A stretch of DNA of 64,000 nucleotides from JAGLQA01 sp023135565 (GTDB lineage: Bacteria > Acidobacteriota > Aminicenantia > UBA2199): NCBI GenBank assembly GCA_030639305.1, contig DAOWCY010000004.1, positions 1 to 64,000 on the forward strand, in the 5' to 3' direction. Of the stretch, positions 7,405 through 15,900 are shown in pieces. Each line of letters starts with the position of its first letter. Within the stretch, counting starts at the first letter, position 1. Position numbers and translations under genes: made by a program. The notes under the pieces were generated by a model that saw nothing but the letters and a program-made list of their open reading frames with translations, ran no database searches and was not told where the DNA came from.

Positions 7405-8727
7405 CTATTTTTTCTTTTTACAGGGTTTCTCGGTCATTGCTCCTATTCGCTGACCTTGATGCACCGAATGGCCCGTAAATACACCGGGTTCAAACAAAAG
7501 AATATTTAAAGAACCTCCGTACTTGAAACCACCTAATTTCGTGCCTTTACGCACACAAACCGGGTTGCCTTTGCTTGCTTTCGCATATTTCTCCAGGGTG
7601 TTTACCGATTTCATTTCGTACTCGATCCGGCTGATGGTATTCAAACCGACCGCAACCATAGCCACGTACCCGAATTTTTTCGTTTCGAAGATAAAAACGC
7701 CGCGATGAAACAGTTCGAATATGCTGAAATTGGCGTCACTGGCCCCTACGTTGCCGTCATGGAACCACTCGGGAGCGTCTACTATGCCGTTGTATATCCC
7801 GTTTACTTCTTCATAATGTACCAACGTCCCGGTGACGGGCGCGTGGTAGTGGTGATAATCCGCGGGCAGCAGTACACAGGAAAGCGCCGTGCCGCCGATG
7901 AAATTTTTCCAGGAGCAGTGGTTGTTCAACAAGGCTTTAACGCCTATTTTTTTGTTTACTTTTAAGGGGATTCCCGATCTTTCGGTTAATTCCGTATTCA
8001 GCATATTGATCACGGAATCGGCGGGAGAAACCACCACACTATCATCCCCTTTGTCCGCGATAGGCCGCGCCCCGTCCTTGAGTTCACGTGAAAAAAATTC
8101 ATTAAAGGTCTTGTACCCTCCGGCGGGCACTATGTAATATTCCATATGCGTGGAGGGATCCGTCACCCATGCGTCAATCGCTTTCAAAACCTCTTTATTT
8201 TTCTTCTCGTCCATAAATGCGCCGCGTGTTTCGATGAACTTGACAGTCCAATCGAAAATCACTTTTTCCCCGTTGTATTCCAAAGTATTGAGAAAATAAA
8301 ATGCCTCGCGATTATCATAGTAGAAGTGGGTAAAGGGTTCGATAAATCCAAGCCCTTCTTTTTCCGGGGTGGCAAGAAAATATAACCAGTGATGGAAATA
8401 GTAACAGAATTCGTCGCAAGTTCGATTTCTCCATATGTTTTCGAAGGGTTTTATAACGCCGTCGCCATCGAAGTCTTTCACATTATCTATGGCTTTTTTG
8501 TATACATCTCTAACTTTTTTAATTTCGAAGAGGTCTTTCAGCTTTTTAACGATCGGGTATAACTTGCCATCGGGAACCGGTCTAAATGGGTCGTCCCCGG
8601 ATTTCCCGTAATAAGAAAACGCCTTTTTAACGACTTTATCGACTTTTTTTACATCCTTTTTATCCCCCGCGGACAGCCCCAGGGTGAATATCGACACACA
8701 TAACATTACCACTAATAATTTTTTCAT
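7405..8727 (-). CDS. Secreted phosphatidylserine-decarboxylase-like protein
   Basis: Start set at 8727, where AAGGA precedes an ATG that opens a clear signal peptide (MKKLLVVMLCVSIFTLGLSA); 48 upstream in-frame residues are discarded. The 440-residue product has the PSD landmarks in order: FNEFFSRELKDGARPI, VSPADS, ADYHHYHAPVTG, VGLNTISRI and GGSLNILLFEPG. The last contains the Ser that would form the pyruvoyl cofactor by self-cleavage (normally LGST). An extra N-terminal region of about 170 residues carries a calcium-loop-like motif DFDGDGVIKPFE. Ordinary PSD is a cytoplasmic-face membrane enzyme near pssA, so export and the extra domain are odd. The true substrate may differ from phosphatidylserine. 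Confidence 0.8.
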   Translation of the reverse strand: MKKLLVVMLCVSIFTLGLSAGDKKDVKKVDKVVKKAFSYYGKSGDDPFRPVPDGKLYPIVKKLKDLFEIKKVRDVYKKAIDNVKDFDGDGVIKPFENIWRNRTCDEFCYYFHHWLYFLATPEKEGLGFIEPFTHFYYDNREAFYFLNTLEYNGEKVIFDWTVKFIETRGAFMDEKKNKEVLKAIDAWVTDPSTHMEYYIVPAGGYKTFNEFFSRELKDGARPIADKGDDSVVVSPADSVINMLNTELTERSGIPLKVNKKIGVKALLNNHCSWKNFIGGTALSCVLLPADYHHYHAPVTGTLVHYEEVNGIYNGIVDAPEWFHDGNVGASDANFSIFELFHRGVFIFETKKFGYVAMVAVGLNTISRIEYEMKSVNTLEKYAKASKGNPVCVRKGTKLGGFKYGGSLNILLFEPGVFTGHSVHQGQRIGAMTEKPCKKKK

Positions 8728-9127
8728 GTTTTTTCCTTTTAAATACTTACTAAACGTTTTTAAGGGGAAACGCTCAAAACCGTCCTCGATAAATCCCTGG
8801 AACCGGAAAAACCTGGAAAGCCCAATTCCCAATTCTTTACTGTTACCGGGTTTATCGTACCGACCAACCACCGGACCACACGTATTTTTTATTCTTTCCC
8901 GGCCTTTGCTAAGGCGGCCGGCAGGCGTTAGAAAGCATTTTTACCTCCCGGGCATCAAATCTCTTTGAGCCGTAATCTTAGTAACCGGTTTTTATTATAA
9001 ACCGGTTTCCCTGTAAAAATATCAGATCATATTATAAAGAAAAAAGAAATCATTGTCTATCATCTATGTCTCAAAATTTACCCTGCCGGGCGGGAATTAT
9101 CCCGGCAGGGTCACGCTTTTGATTTTA

Positions 9128-9195
9128 AATAATAAGAAGTTTTGTTCAAACTTTTTCAAAAGTTTGGCCTCCCCGGCAGGGGCCGCCGGAGGCAG
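9128..9195. repeat. Dispersed palindromic repeat in the 8728-9560 gap
   Basis: Near-exact copy of the element at 7261-7320 (AAGTTTTGTTCAAACTTTTTC then a GGCAGGGGCCGCC palindrome). The rest of this 830-base gap has no supported gene. A UUCG-type hairpin CCGGTT-TTCG-AACCGG (9317-9332) is visible and resembles a tRNA T-arm only superficially. Confidence 0.8.
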
Positions 9196-9500
9196 GGTGC
9201 GGCACACCCATTAAGCCGCTGACCATCAATCATGATCCCAGGAAACCCTAAAATTCAAGAGTCGCCCTTCGGGACATTTTTTTTTGGATAGACCGGAAAA
9301 AAGTAAAGCGCCGCCCCCGGTTTTCGAACCGGTAATATTTCTTATGCGGCAAATCTTGAAGGCATTACTGCATAATAGATATTGTTCAGAATTGGCTTTC
9401 CAAAGCAAATAATATTTTTTACTTTGAGAGTTGGATTTATTAGACAAAGTTTCGATGACGTCCTTCCCTCGACAAAATTGGGTCGTTTCATTTTTTCCTG

Positions 9501-9531
9501 TTGACTTTTTTGTTGAGAAATGGCATATTAT
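9501..9531 (+). promoter_or_regulatory. Candidate promoter of the small-ORF island
   Basis: TTGACT (9501-9506) with CATATT at 17 bases or TATTAT at 19 bases, 30-60 bases before the small ORF at 9561. Confidence 0.45.
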
Positions 9532-9560
9532 AAAGGTAAATTAACTTTTGGAGTAAAATT

Positions 9561-9731
9561 ATGGATGAAAGAAGTAAACGGTTAGCTGAAGAAGCCGGGA
9601 AATGGGTGGCTTCTCCAGAGGGGAGGGAAGCGATAAAAAAAGCAATAATAGAAGCAAAAGAGAGCAGTAGAAGATTTAAAGAATCGCTCCAGGTTGATCC
9701 CAAAATTATGAAGGAACCTTTCACCATATAG
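9561..9731 (+). CDS. Small helical protein, possible antitoxin-like
   Basis: 56 residues (begins MDERSKRLAEEAGKW), rich in Lys, Glu and Arg and probably all helical. It has a GGAG ribosome site 7 bases before the ATG and a promoter-like sequence upstream, which together make it more than a chance frame. The next small frame starts 12 bases after its stop, an arrangement typical of toxin-antitoxin pairs. The family is not recognised; the antitoxin idea rests only on size, charge and context. Confidence 0.55.
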   Translation: MDERSKRLAEEAGKWVASPEGREAIKKAIIEAKESSRRFKESLQVDPKIMKEPFTI

Positions 9732-9743
9732 AATTGAGACTGG

Positions 9744-9953
9744 ATGGGAGCACCGTTTGAAATTCATTCATATAGCATTAATAAACTAATCGATATATTT
9801 TCTAATAAATCGAATTCAAATCCGGAGTTTATCCGAATAAATATACATTCAATCTATTTTCGCGAATACTTCGAGCACTTAAATGCCAAAACCATACTCG
9901 TTGAGAACGATTATATCGACAGAGATTACCTGGAAGATTATCCGGTGGTTTAG
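9744..9953 (+). pseudogene. Small unidentified protein, probably a truncated gene
   Basis: 69 residues beginning MGAPFEIHSYSINKLIDIFS and containing KTILVENDYIDRDYLEDY. The frame ends abruptly after PVV and the sequence after the stop looks broken, so this may be the N-terminal part of a longer protein. It lies 12 bases after the preceding small gene and has no strong ribosome site, suggesting coupled translation. No function is assigned. Confidence 0.45.
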
Positions 9954-9993
9954 GGAAGAGTCCCATGGTTCCCGTTAAACAGGGTCAGGATGA

Positions 9994-10137
9994 GAATTAA
10001 CTATATATGCTGCTGAGATAAGGTACCCGGATGATTTTTACATGCCGACACTCGGCGAAACCCAGGAGAGTATCGACATTGCCGAAAAGGTAACAGATTT
10101 TGTAAAAAAGAGATTGCAGGAAGATGGCTGCCGGTAA
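9994..10137 (+). pseudogene. C-terminal remnant of a HEPN-domain protein
   Basis: An open stretch without a start codon encodes AEIRYPDDFYMPTLGETQES followed by IDIAEKVTDFVKKRL, then a stop at 10135-10137. The ARYPDDFY-type motif and the following helix are typical of the C-terminus of HEPN proteins of the MNT/HEPN toxin-antitoxin class. The N-terminal HEPN part and the nucleotidyltransferase partner are missing, so this is a relic. It marks the stretch as a turnover site for toxin-antitoxin genes. Confidence 0.55.
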
Positions 10138-10202
10138 CCGAGCCACGTAAAATAGGATTTTCTCACAGCAGGCAAGTTGACTTGATTTTTTAAAAAAAAG
10201 TG

Positions 10203-10231
10203 TTGAAAAACATCCTTAAGTATGGTATATT
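10203..10231 (+). promoter_or_regulatory. Strong candidate promoter of the OLD/WYL-like gene group
   Basis: TTGAAA (10203-10208) and TATATT (10226-10231) with the ideal 17-base spacer. The expected start of transcription (about 10238) is right next to the ATG at 10240, so the first small frame would be almost leaderless. Confidence 0.6.
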
Positions 10232-10239
10232 CAAGCTTG

Positions 10240-10425
10240 ATGGAACTTAAAATAAAATTTAGAAAGGTAGTAAAAGGAAAAGTAAGATACGCAATGACAG
10301 CAAGAATTGTCTCGAAGTCAATGATGTGTGAAATGGTTAATCGATTTGCCCTGCATCAGCATCGCTCTAAAATCAGAAAAAAGAGTAAAAGAGTTTTTTT
10401 TGAAATGCTGTACCACTTAATATAA
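10240..10425 (+). CDS. Small basic protein of unknown function upstream of the WYL-like/OLD genes
   Basis: 61 residues, strongly basic (begins MELKIKFRKVVKGKVRYAMT; later RSKIRKKSKRVFF). An in-frame ATG at 10222 would add six residues but lies inside the predicted -10 region, so 10240 is preferred. There is no clear ribosome site. It lies 20 bases before the next gene. The charge suggests nucleic-acid binding, but no family is recognised. Confidence 0.45.
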   Translation: MELKIKFRKVVKGKVRYAMTARIVSKSMMCEMVNRFALHQHRSKIRKKSKRVFFEMLYHLI

Positions 10426-10445
10426 AAAATAAAGGAGATGAAAAA

Positions 10446-10760
10446 ATGTTTAAGGAATCTTTTATTCAAGCAATTCATGAACGAAGAAAAGTGAAGTTAA
10501 CCTTTTTTTCAAAAGAAGATCGAGGTGAGCTTACAAGGGCTTGTGCCCCAATGGACTACGGCCCAAGTAGACATTCCTCAAAAAAAGATAATCGTTATCA
10601 TTTATGGGACTACGATAGTGATTCTGGAAGTCACACATTAAGCTTGCCGAGTGAACAGATCAAAAACATTGAAATCCTTAAAGAACAGTTTCACCCTGCT
10701 GAATTTGTCACATGGCCCCCAAATTGGTTTGTCCAGCGGAATTGGGGAAAATTTTCTTGA
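10446..10760 (+). CDS. Stand-alone WYL-like domain protein
   Basis: 104 residues with a good AAAGGAG site. The pattern IQAIHERRKVKLTFF, then CAPMDYGPSR, RYHLWDYDSD and LPSEQIKNIEIL follows the beta-barrel layout of WYL domains, which bind ligands or nucleic acids and control many defence loci. It lacks the helix-turn-helix of the usual WYL regulators. It sits 57 bases before the OLD-type nuclease gene, with a second WYL-like frame just behind that gene, so a regulatory or sensing role for the nuclease is plausible (inference). The ending PPNWFVQRNWG is unusual. Confidence 0.6.
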   Translation: MFKESFIQAIHERRKVKLTFFSKEDRGELTRACAPMDYGPSRHSSKKDNRYHLWDYDSDSGSHTLSLPSEQIKNIEILKEQFHPAEFVTWPPNWFVQRNWGKFS

Positions 10761-10817
10761 AGAGCCCAAAAGGTTATTCTTAACTAAGATAAAGAATTAG
10801 CAACAAGGAAAGTGAAA

Positions 10818-12665
10818 ATGAAATTATATAGTTTCAAAATACAAGGTTTTAGAAGAATAAGCGAAGCTGAGATTTTATTTGGAGATGCGACTTTCTTCAT
10901 AGGAGAAAACAATGTTGGTAAGAGCTCGATATTGAAAGCTTTAGAAATTTTCTTCTCCGGGAAAGACAAACTTGAAGAACAAGATTACTTTTTCTGTCCA
11001 GATTCAGATTATAGATCAGACACAATAACTTTGACAGCAAAATTCATCGAATTGCCAGTGGAAGCAAATGGATGGCGAGGGTTTAAAGGAAGAATATTTC
11101 ACGAGAAGGTCGAAAAAAAGGATACCCGTGCTATCTATTATAGAAAAACTTATCCATTCAACGGAAAAGCGAAACGGGAAATGAAAAGCTATGAAAAAAA
11201 AATTAAGTCCCAATTCCAAGATTGTATAAATATTAATCAATTCATCTCTAATGGTGCTCCTTTAAGTGAGTTTGACGATGTTTTTACAGAACATTTTGAC
11301 AATGACAAAAAATTGACGAAAAAGGAAAAAGAAAAATTAGAACTTATTTCAGAGTTGTGGGATATTAATAAAAGTAAAGAGTTATGGGTTCAGAATCCGG
11401 GAGGAATAGATGGGAATATATTAATTAAAATACCAAGATTCCTTTTAGTACCTGCTGTTGATAAGACAGATGAAATTGAAGGCACAACTGGCAGTCTCCA
11501 AAAAACCATGAAAGAACTTTTCGCGGAAGTTCGAGATGCGTCCGATCATTATAAGAATGCCCAAAAATATTTAAATCTTTTAGCCGATGAGTTAGACCCT
11601 AACGATGAGAGTAAGGAGTTTGGCAGAATGATGACCGAAATCAACGATATTGTTGGTGATATTTTCAAAGAATCTAAAATTCATGTTGAGACCAATCTAA
11701 GCGATCCACAAACCGCTATCAAGCCATCTTTCGAAATTGAAATGTCCAGCAACATTAAGACTAAACCGGAAAGGCAGGGTATGGGAGCTATACGTTCAGC
11801 CGTTTTTGCTCTTTTAAGATATAGAGAAAAATTCATAGAAAAAAAGCTGCAAAGAGGCGATTACGTCAAAACATTGATAATTGGTTTTGAGGAACCGGAA
11901 TTATATCTACACCCAAATGTAGCCGTGTTAATGAGAGAAAAGATTTATGAACTGGCAACTTCAACTAACACCAAATTGGTTTGCACTACTCATTCGCCAT
12001 ATATGATTGATTTGAGTAAAAAGGTTGATTCTAAAGATTTCCCTTCTCAAGTTTTAAACTTGGTAAAAATAGAAAATAAAAATTCAATGAATAGGGAATC
12101 AACTTGTATTTATTCATTTAACACTACGACGGCATATCTTAGTCTAATGGATGACGATAAACAATTTATTAAATTTATTCTTAAAATTGATGATTATGTC
12201 GCAAGAGTGTTTTTTGCAAAAAATATCATAATTGTCGAAGGTGACACTGAGGATATTGTTTTTAGAGAGACAATAAAACGACTACCAGAAAAAGTTAAAA
12301 AGAAAGTATTAACCGATGTCCAAATCATAAAGGCGCGAGGAAAAGCAGCAATTATTCCATTAATAAAATATTTCAAAACAATGAATATCAACGCATTTGT
12401 TATTCACGATAAAGACAAGGTGGATGGAGCGACAAAATTCAATAATGCTATCCTTAAGGCGTTGGACGGAAATGAAAATCGAAGGATTATGTTGGATTAT
12501 TGTATAGAAGATATTCTTGGAAATGAGGAAAGCTCTTATGGGAAACCATATTCTGCGTTTAAGCATATTAACAAAAGTTGGGGTGAGGAGTGGGATGGAG
12601 TTCAAGACAATTGGAGAGAATTGATAGAAGAAAGAATATTTAAGTCTTTTTTCATTGAGAAATAA
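10818..12665 (+). CDS. OLD-family ATP-dependent nuclease (ABC ATPase plus TOPRIM)
   Basis: ATG 10818 is chosen over GTG 10812 because AAGGA (10806-10810) is better spaced. The 615-residue protein starts with an ABC-type ATPase: Walker A GENNVGKS (about 29-36) and FEEPELYLHP as the Walker B region, with a CTTHSPYMIDLS switch. It ends with a TOPRIM domain (IIIVEGDTEDIVF; later NAFVIHDKDKVDG). This is the OLD architecture. OLD proteins act against phages alone or with partners (Gabija pairs one with a UvrD-like helicase, absent here). Neighbours are a WYL-like protein before it and a truncated WYL-like frame 21 bases after it. The region is clearly more AT-rich than the flanking genes, which suggests horizontal acquisition. 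Confidence 0.88.
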   Translation: MKLYSFKIQGFRRISEAEILFGDATFFIGENNVGKSSILKALEIFFSGKDKLEEQDYFFCPDSDYRSDTITLTAKFIELPVEANGWRGFKGRIFHEKVEKKDTRAIYYRKTYPFNGKAKREMKSYEKKIKSQFQDCININQFISNGAPLSEFDDVFTEHFDNDKKLTKKEKEKLELISELWDINKSKELWVQNPGGIDGNILIKIPRFLLVPAVDKTDEIEGTTGSLQKTMKELFAEVRDASDHYKNAQKYLNLLADELDPNDESKEFGRMMTEINDIVGDIFKESKIHVETNLSDPQTAIKPSFEIEMSSNIKTKPERQGMGAIRSAVFALLRYREKFIEKKLQRGDYVKTLIIGFEEPELYLHPNVAVLMREKIYELATSTNTKLVCTTHSPYMIDLSKKVDSKDFPSQVLNLVKIENKNSMNRESTCIYSFNTTTAYLSLMDDDKQFIKFILKIDDYVARVFFAKNIIIVEGDTEDIVFRETIKRLPEKVKKKVLTDVQIIKARGKAAIIPLIKYFKTMNINAFVIHDKDKVDGATKFNNAILKALDGNENRRIMLDYCIEDILGNEESSYGKPYSAFKHINKSWGEEWDGVQDNWRELIEERIFKSFFIEK

Positions 12666-12686
12666 TAAATATTAGGAGGTTTAGCA

Positions 12687-12851
12687 ATGTCTTCAAAAAT
12701 CCAAAGAGCGATTAGAGAAAAGAAAGTCATCCGTTTCTATTATGAGAGTGGAAACCGAACTGTTGAACCTTTTTGTTTTGGTGTCAGTAGTGCCGGAAAT
12801 AATTTGCTTCGAGGTTTTCAGATAGACGGATTTAGTAAATCCGGGGATTAA
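12687..12851 (+). pseudogene. WYL-like small gene truncated by a RAYT element
   Basis: 54 codons with an excellent AGGAGG site. The start (IQRAIREKKVIRFYYESG, then RTVEPFCFGV and NLLRGFQIDG) is a WYL-like N-terminus, similar in layout to the gene at 10446. The stop codon is formed exactly where the inverted repeat of the inserted element begins (TTAAAGGGACAGG), so the frame is cut by the insertion. No continuation was found on the far side at 14160. It was probably the last gene of the OLD operon. Confidence 0.6.
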
Positions 12852-14160
12852 AGGGACAGGTAATTAATTTTAAATATGAAATATTGTAGCCAAAGAGTAA
12901 AAAAAAAAGAACGACAAAATCTTTGAATTAAAAATTACCTGATATTATCTAAGCAAATAGAAAGTTTATTAAAGTATACTCCCTCCAATCCAGGATAATC
13001 AAGATTTCTGAAAATTTATTCTAAGTTGATTTATTATTTTATCAGGTAATTTCCAGTAAAACCCGAGTGTTCCGTTTTAAAAAGGAACGAGTGATTTATA
13101 TTTAATGTAATTGTTTTAATTCTAATCCTAACCGGAAGTTAAGGCTTGAGCAAACCAAAAGGGTCGGCGGGATTGAAAGAGGTCAAACGACGGATTGAAA
13201 AAATACGCCCTCCTGTCACAGCCTCATGAACACGCCTCTCCTTCTTGAAAAAGATCTGCCCGGAAAACCGATCATAAGCATCACGAATAAATCCCTCTGA
13301 ACCCAAGACAAGACCATCTGAAAAAGAACGTAATCGTTTACGAAACACATCCCCACCGGGCAGCACGTAACCGCTTTTCGTCTCGGCGGCAAGAATGCTT
13401 TTATAGATTCTTCCATGGTCCCGGGCTTCCTCTTCGATTCCTCCAGCCCGGTACACAAAACCACGGTACTGACGCAGTCGCGCAGCACTATCGGTTTCAA
13501 ATATGCCGCCGAAATCCAGGAAGCCATCCCGGTTTTTAGTCTTCACCCGGTACCACAAGCTGCACCATCGGTAATCTTCCGGGCACCGCACAATTCCCGC
13601 CCGCACCGGGTTTAAATCGATGTAGCCCAGGCAGTTGAGAAGGCCTTCGCCTTTTTCTATCAACACACTTTTGAAACGTTCGCACCAGAAGTAGCCTTTC
13701 CTATTATTCCGGCGATTATACCAGAAAGAAAAGGTTTGTTTGATACATTTTATGTATTCGGAAAGGTCTCGTAATTTATTTCTTATCCCGGTTAAATCTC
13801 CCAATTTAAGGTCTTTTTTTTCATAGAATTTTTTTAACCGCTCTATCACCTCCCGGTCTGAGCAGTTTTCCCCGGTTTCCATGCAAACCAGCAGGTGGAA
13901 ATGGTTTGACATGATAGCAAAACCGATGACTTTGACAAAAAAAAGTTCCGAATATTTTTTGATGATATGGAAAAGTTTTTCTTTTTCGTTTTCTCCGAGG
14001 AGAAACTCCTGTCCCACGGTTCGAGAGATGATGTGGTAGCAAGCATTTTCATCTATCACTTTAAGTCTTGGTATTCGTGCCATTTATTATCCTCCTTTTT
14101 TTTTATATGTTATTTTACCATTTTTATCAAGAGAAATCAATTAATTACCTGTCCCTTTAT
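12849..14160. mobile_element. IS200/RAYT-type element with about 20-bp inverted ends
   Basis: The left end reads AAAGGGACAGGTAATTAATT (12851-12870) and the right end carries its reverse complement (about 14137-14156). Inside the left arm is a second perfect 12-base inverted repeat, AATTACCTGATA (12933-12944) and TATCAGGTAATT (13040-13051), plus a hairpin at 13069-13088 (GTTCC/GGAAC). The single gene inside is a Y1 HUH transposase on the minus strand. The 12852-13138 stretch holds only these inverted repeats. The element truncates a WYL-like gene on its left. Confidence 0.75.
13139..14083 (-). CDS. REP-associated tyrosine transposase (RAYT, Y1 HUH family)
   Basis: 314 residues. ARIPRLKVIDENACYHIISR at the N-terminus and MSNHFHLLV (the HUH metal-binding motif, about residues 60-66) define the Y1 transposase fold. 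YIDLNPVRAGIV with PEDYRWCSL is the usual RAYT core. The catalytic Tyr is not pinned down. RAYTs cut and join single-stranded DNA at palindromic REP sequences. This window is full of palindromic repeats, so it or a relative could mobilise them, but the repeats next to this gene differ from the dispersed families (inference). Intact frame. Confidence 0.88.
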   Translation of the reverse strand: MARIPRLKVIDENACYHIISRTVGQEFLLGENEKEKLFHIIKKYSELFFVKVIGFAIMSNHFHLLVCMETGENCSDREVIERLKKFYEKKDLKLGDLTGIRNKLRDLSEYIKCIKQTFSFWYNRRNNRKGYFWCERFKSVLIEKGEGLLNCLGYIDLNPVRAGIVRCPEDYRWCSLWYRVKTKNRDGFLDFGGIFETDSAARLRQYRGFVYRAGGIEEEARDHGRIYKSILAAETKSGYVLPGGDVFRKRLRSFSDGLVLGSEGFIRDAYDRFSGQIFFKKERRVHEAVTGGRIFSIRRLTSFNPADPFGLLKP

Positions 14161-14226
14161 TTTTAAAAAATTTTCGTAAAACAAAAGATACTGGTTGAGC
14201 AACCGGGAGATGTGCGGTACAAACAC

Positions 14227-15816
14227 TTATCCTGCTTTTTTCACCGGCAGCCTAATACGAAACTCGGCGCCTTTGCCCTTTTCGCTCTTCACCTCTATAT
14301 TTCCTTTGTGCTCTTTGATGATGCCATAGGCTACAAACAACCCTAAACCGGTGCTTTTGGCCGCATCCTTAGTGGTGAAAAAGGGATCGAATATGTTCTT
14401 TAATTTCTCTTTTTCTATCCCCATTCCTGTGTCGGCAATAATAATTTCAACATCTTCGCTGTCAACAGCACGGGTTTGCACAGAGATTTTGCCGCTTTCG
14501 GGCATGGCTTCTAAGGCGTTGATTAACAGGGCAATCAGGGTTTGTTGTATTTGCTTGACATCGCAAAAAATAGCGGGGATATTTTCCTGGAGTTTTACAT
14601 CTACGGCGATGTTTTGCAGCTTTATCTTATTTTCCAGCAGTTTGAGGCTGTTCTCGATGATGGTGTTCGCATTGGCTTCCTGGATGTCCAACCTGGACTG
14701 CCGGGAAAATACCAGCAGGTTCTTAACCATGCCGCCGCATCTTTCGATCTCGCCGCCCATTAATTGCAAATAACTTTTGAACTCCTCCAACCGCTCCTTC
14801 CCGACATCTTCACCGGAAATCACTTTCAGCATCAACTTGATATAGGTGAGGATGCCCTGCAGCGGGTTGTTGATCTCATGGGCCACGGAAGAGGCCAATA
14901 CTCCCATCGAGGCCATCTTCTCCGACTGGAGCAAATGTTCCCTGGCCTGCTGCAGTTTCCGTGTGCGTTCCTCTACCTTTTTTTCCAATTCGATATTCCA
15001 GGATTGAATTTTCTGTTCGGCTTTTTTCAGGTCCTGCACCATATGATTGAAGGCCATAGCCAGTTGGCCGATTTCATCCCCTGTCCTGACCTGGATTTCA
15101 ACATCCAGGTTGCCGCCGGCAACTCTTTTTGTGGCATTTGCCAATTGCTTTACCGGTTTTGTGACCAGCCGGTGAATGAAGATAGCCAGTATCACGGATA
15201 CAGATAATATGGCAATCAATGTGAAAAATATAGATATTAAACGGTTGTTTCTCAGGTCATCATCCACATCGGCAAGAGACATGCCGATATCTAAAACCCC
15301 AAGCACTCTCTGTTCTTTCGAGTGCACATGACAGGTGGCGCTGTAGCAGCCCGGTTCATTGTAGATGGGGGTGATCATAGCCAGGATTCGATGATCCTTA
15401 GCCTGGAATATCCGGCTTCTTTCCCGGGTGGATAAACGTTCGAGGGGCTCCTGGGCGGCATGGCAAATATAGCAGGCTTCAGCGTTTTTATCAACGTCAT
15501 GATTCATCTCTTTCTTGTCGGTGGAGAACATAATATTCCCCTCTTTGTTAAAAATCCTGACTACATCTATGCCCGGTTGATTTCCTATATTCTCGATCAT
15601 GCGGTGTACGCCTTCACGATTATCCATTAACATATCATACCTGGTGCTTCTTTTGACCGTATCGCTGAATATCCTGGCGCCGCGAATAATTTCCGCGATG
15701 AGCCGCTTTTCCTGGTGACTTATAGAGATATAAGAGAAGATAGCGCAGATCAATATGGTAGTAATGCCGATAAGAAGAATCAGTTTGTTATTAATTGTTT
15801 TCAGCATTCTTAACAT
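14227..15816 (-). CDS. Haem-binding sensor histidine kinase, paralogue 1
   Basis: 529 residues: N-terminal membrane segment (about 8-28), a periplasmic sensor of about 150 residues, a second membrane segment (about 190-212), HAMP, a coiled coil, HisKA (VAHEINNPLQGIL, phospho-His about 319) and HATPase (NALEAMPE, DTGMGIE, FTTK, GLGLFVAYGI). The sensor region carries CYICH and CYSATCH, i.e. one CXXCH and one CX4CH, likely c-type haem sites. The kinase would therefore sense redox state or a small gas. It is about 60-70 percent identical by eye to the neighbour at 15901, evidently a tandem duplication. The response regulator partner is not adjacent. Confidence 0.88.
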   Translation of the reverse strand: MLRMLKTINNKLILLIGITTILICAIFSYISISHQEKRLIAEIIRGARIFSDTVKRSTRYDMLMDNREGVHRMIENIGNQPGIDVVRIFNKEGNIMFSTDKKEMNHDVDKNAEACYICHAAQEPLERLSTRERSRIFQAKDHRILAMITPIYNEPGCYSATCHVHSKEQRVLGVLDIGMSLADVDDDLRNNRLISIFFTLIAILSVSVILAIFIHRLVTKPVKQLANATKRVAGGNLDVEIQVRTGDEIGQLAMAFNHMVQDLKKAEQKIQSWNIELEKKVEERTRKLQQAREHLLQSEKMASMGVLASSVAHEINNPLQGILTYIKLMLKVISGEDVGKERLEEFKSYLQLMGGEIERCGGMVKNLLVFSRQSRLDIQEANANTIIENSLKLLENKIKLQNIAVDVKLQENIPAIFCDVKQIQQTLIALLINALEAMPESGKISVQTRAVDSEDVEIIIADTGMGIEKEKLKNIFDPFFTTKDAAKSTGLGLFVAYGIIKEHKGNIEVKSEKGKGAEFRIRLPVKKAG

Positions 15817-15900
15817 GGTAGTATTATATCATTAATATTCTTTAAATTCCAATATTTCCCAACTCCCCTGGGAGCGGGACAAAAAAAAACGATAATAATG

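Noticed and set aside
9310..9340. tRNA-like T-arm (GGTTTTCGAACCGG)
   Set aside because: It is a simple CCGGTT-TTCG-AACCGG hairpin; no acceptor, D-arm or anticodon arm can be drawn around it on either strand.
9226..9447. 73-aa minus-strand frame
   Set aside because: TTG start without a ribosome site, overlaps repeat-like and hairpin sequence, no recognisable motif.
10818..12665. Gabija system
   Set aside because: No UvrD-like helicase (GajB) follows the OLD gene; the next gene is a truncated WYL-like frame and then a transposase.
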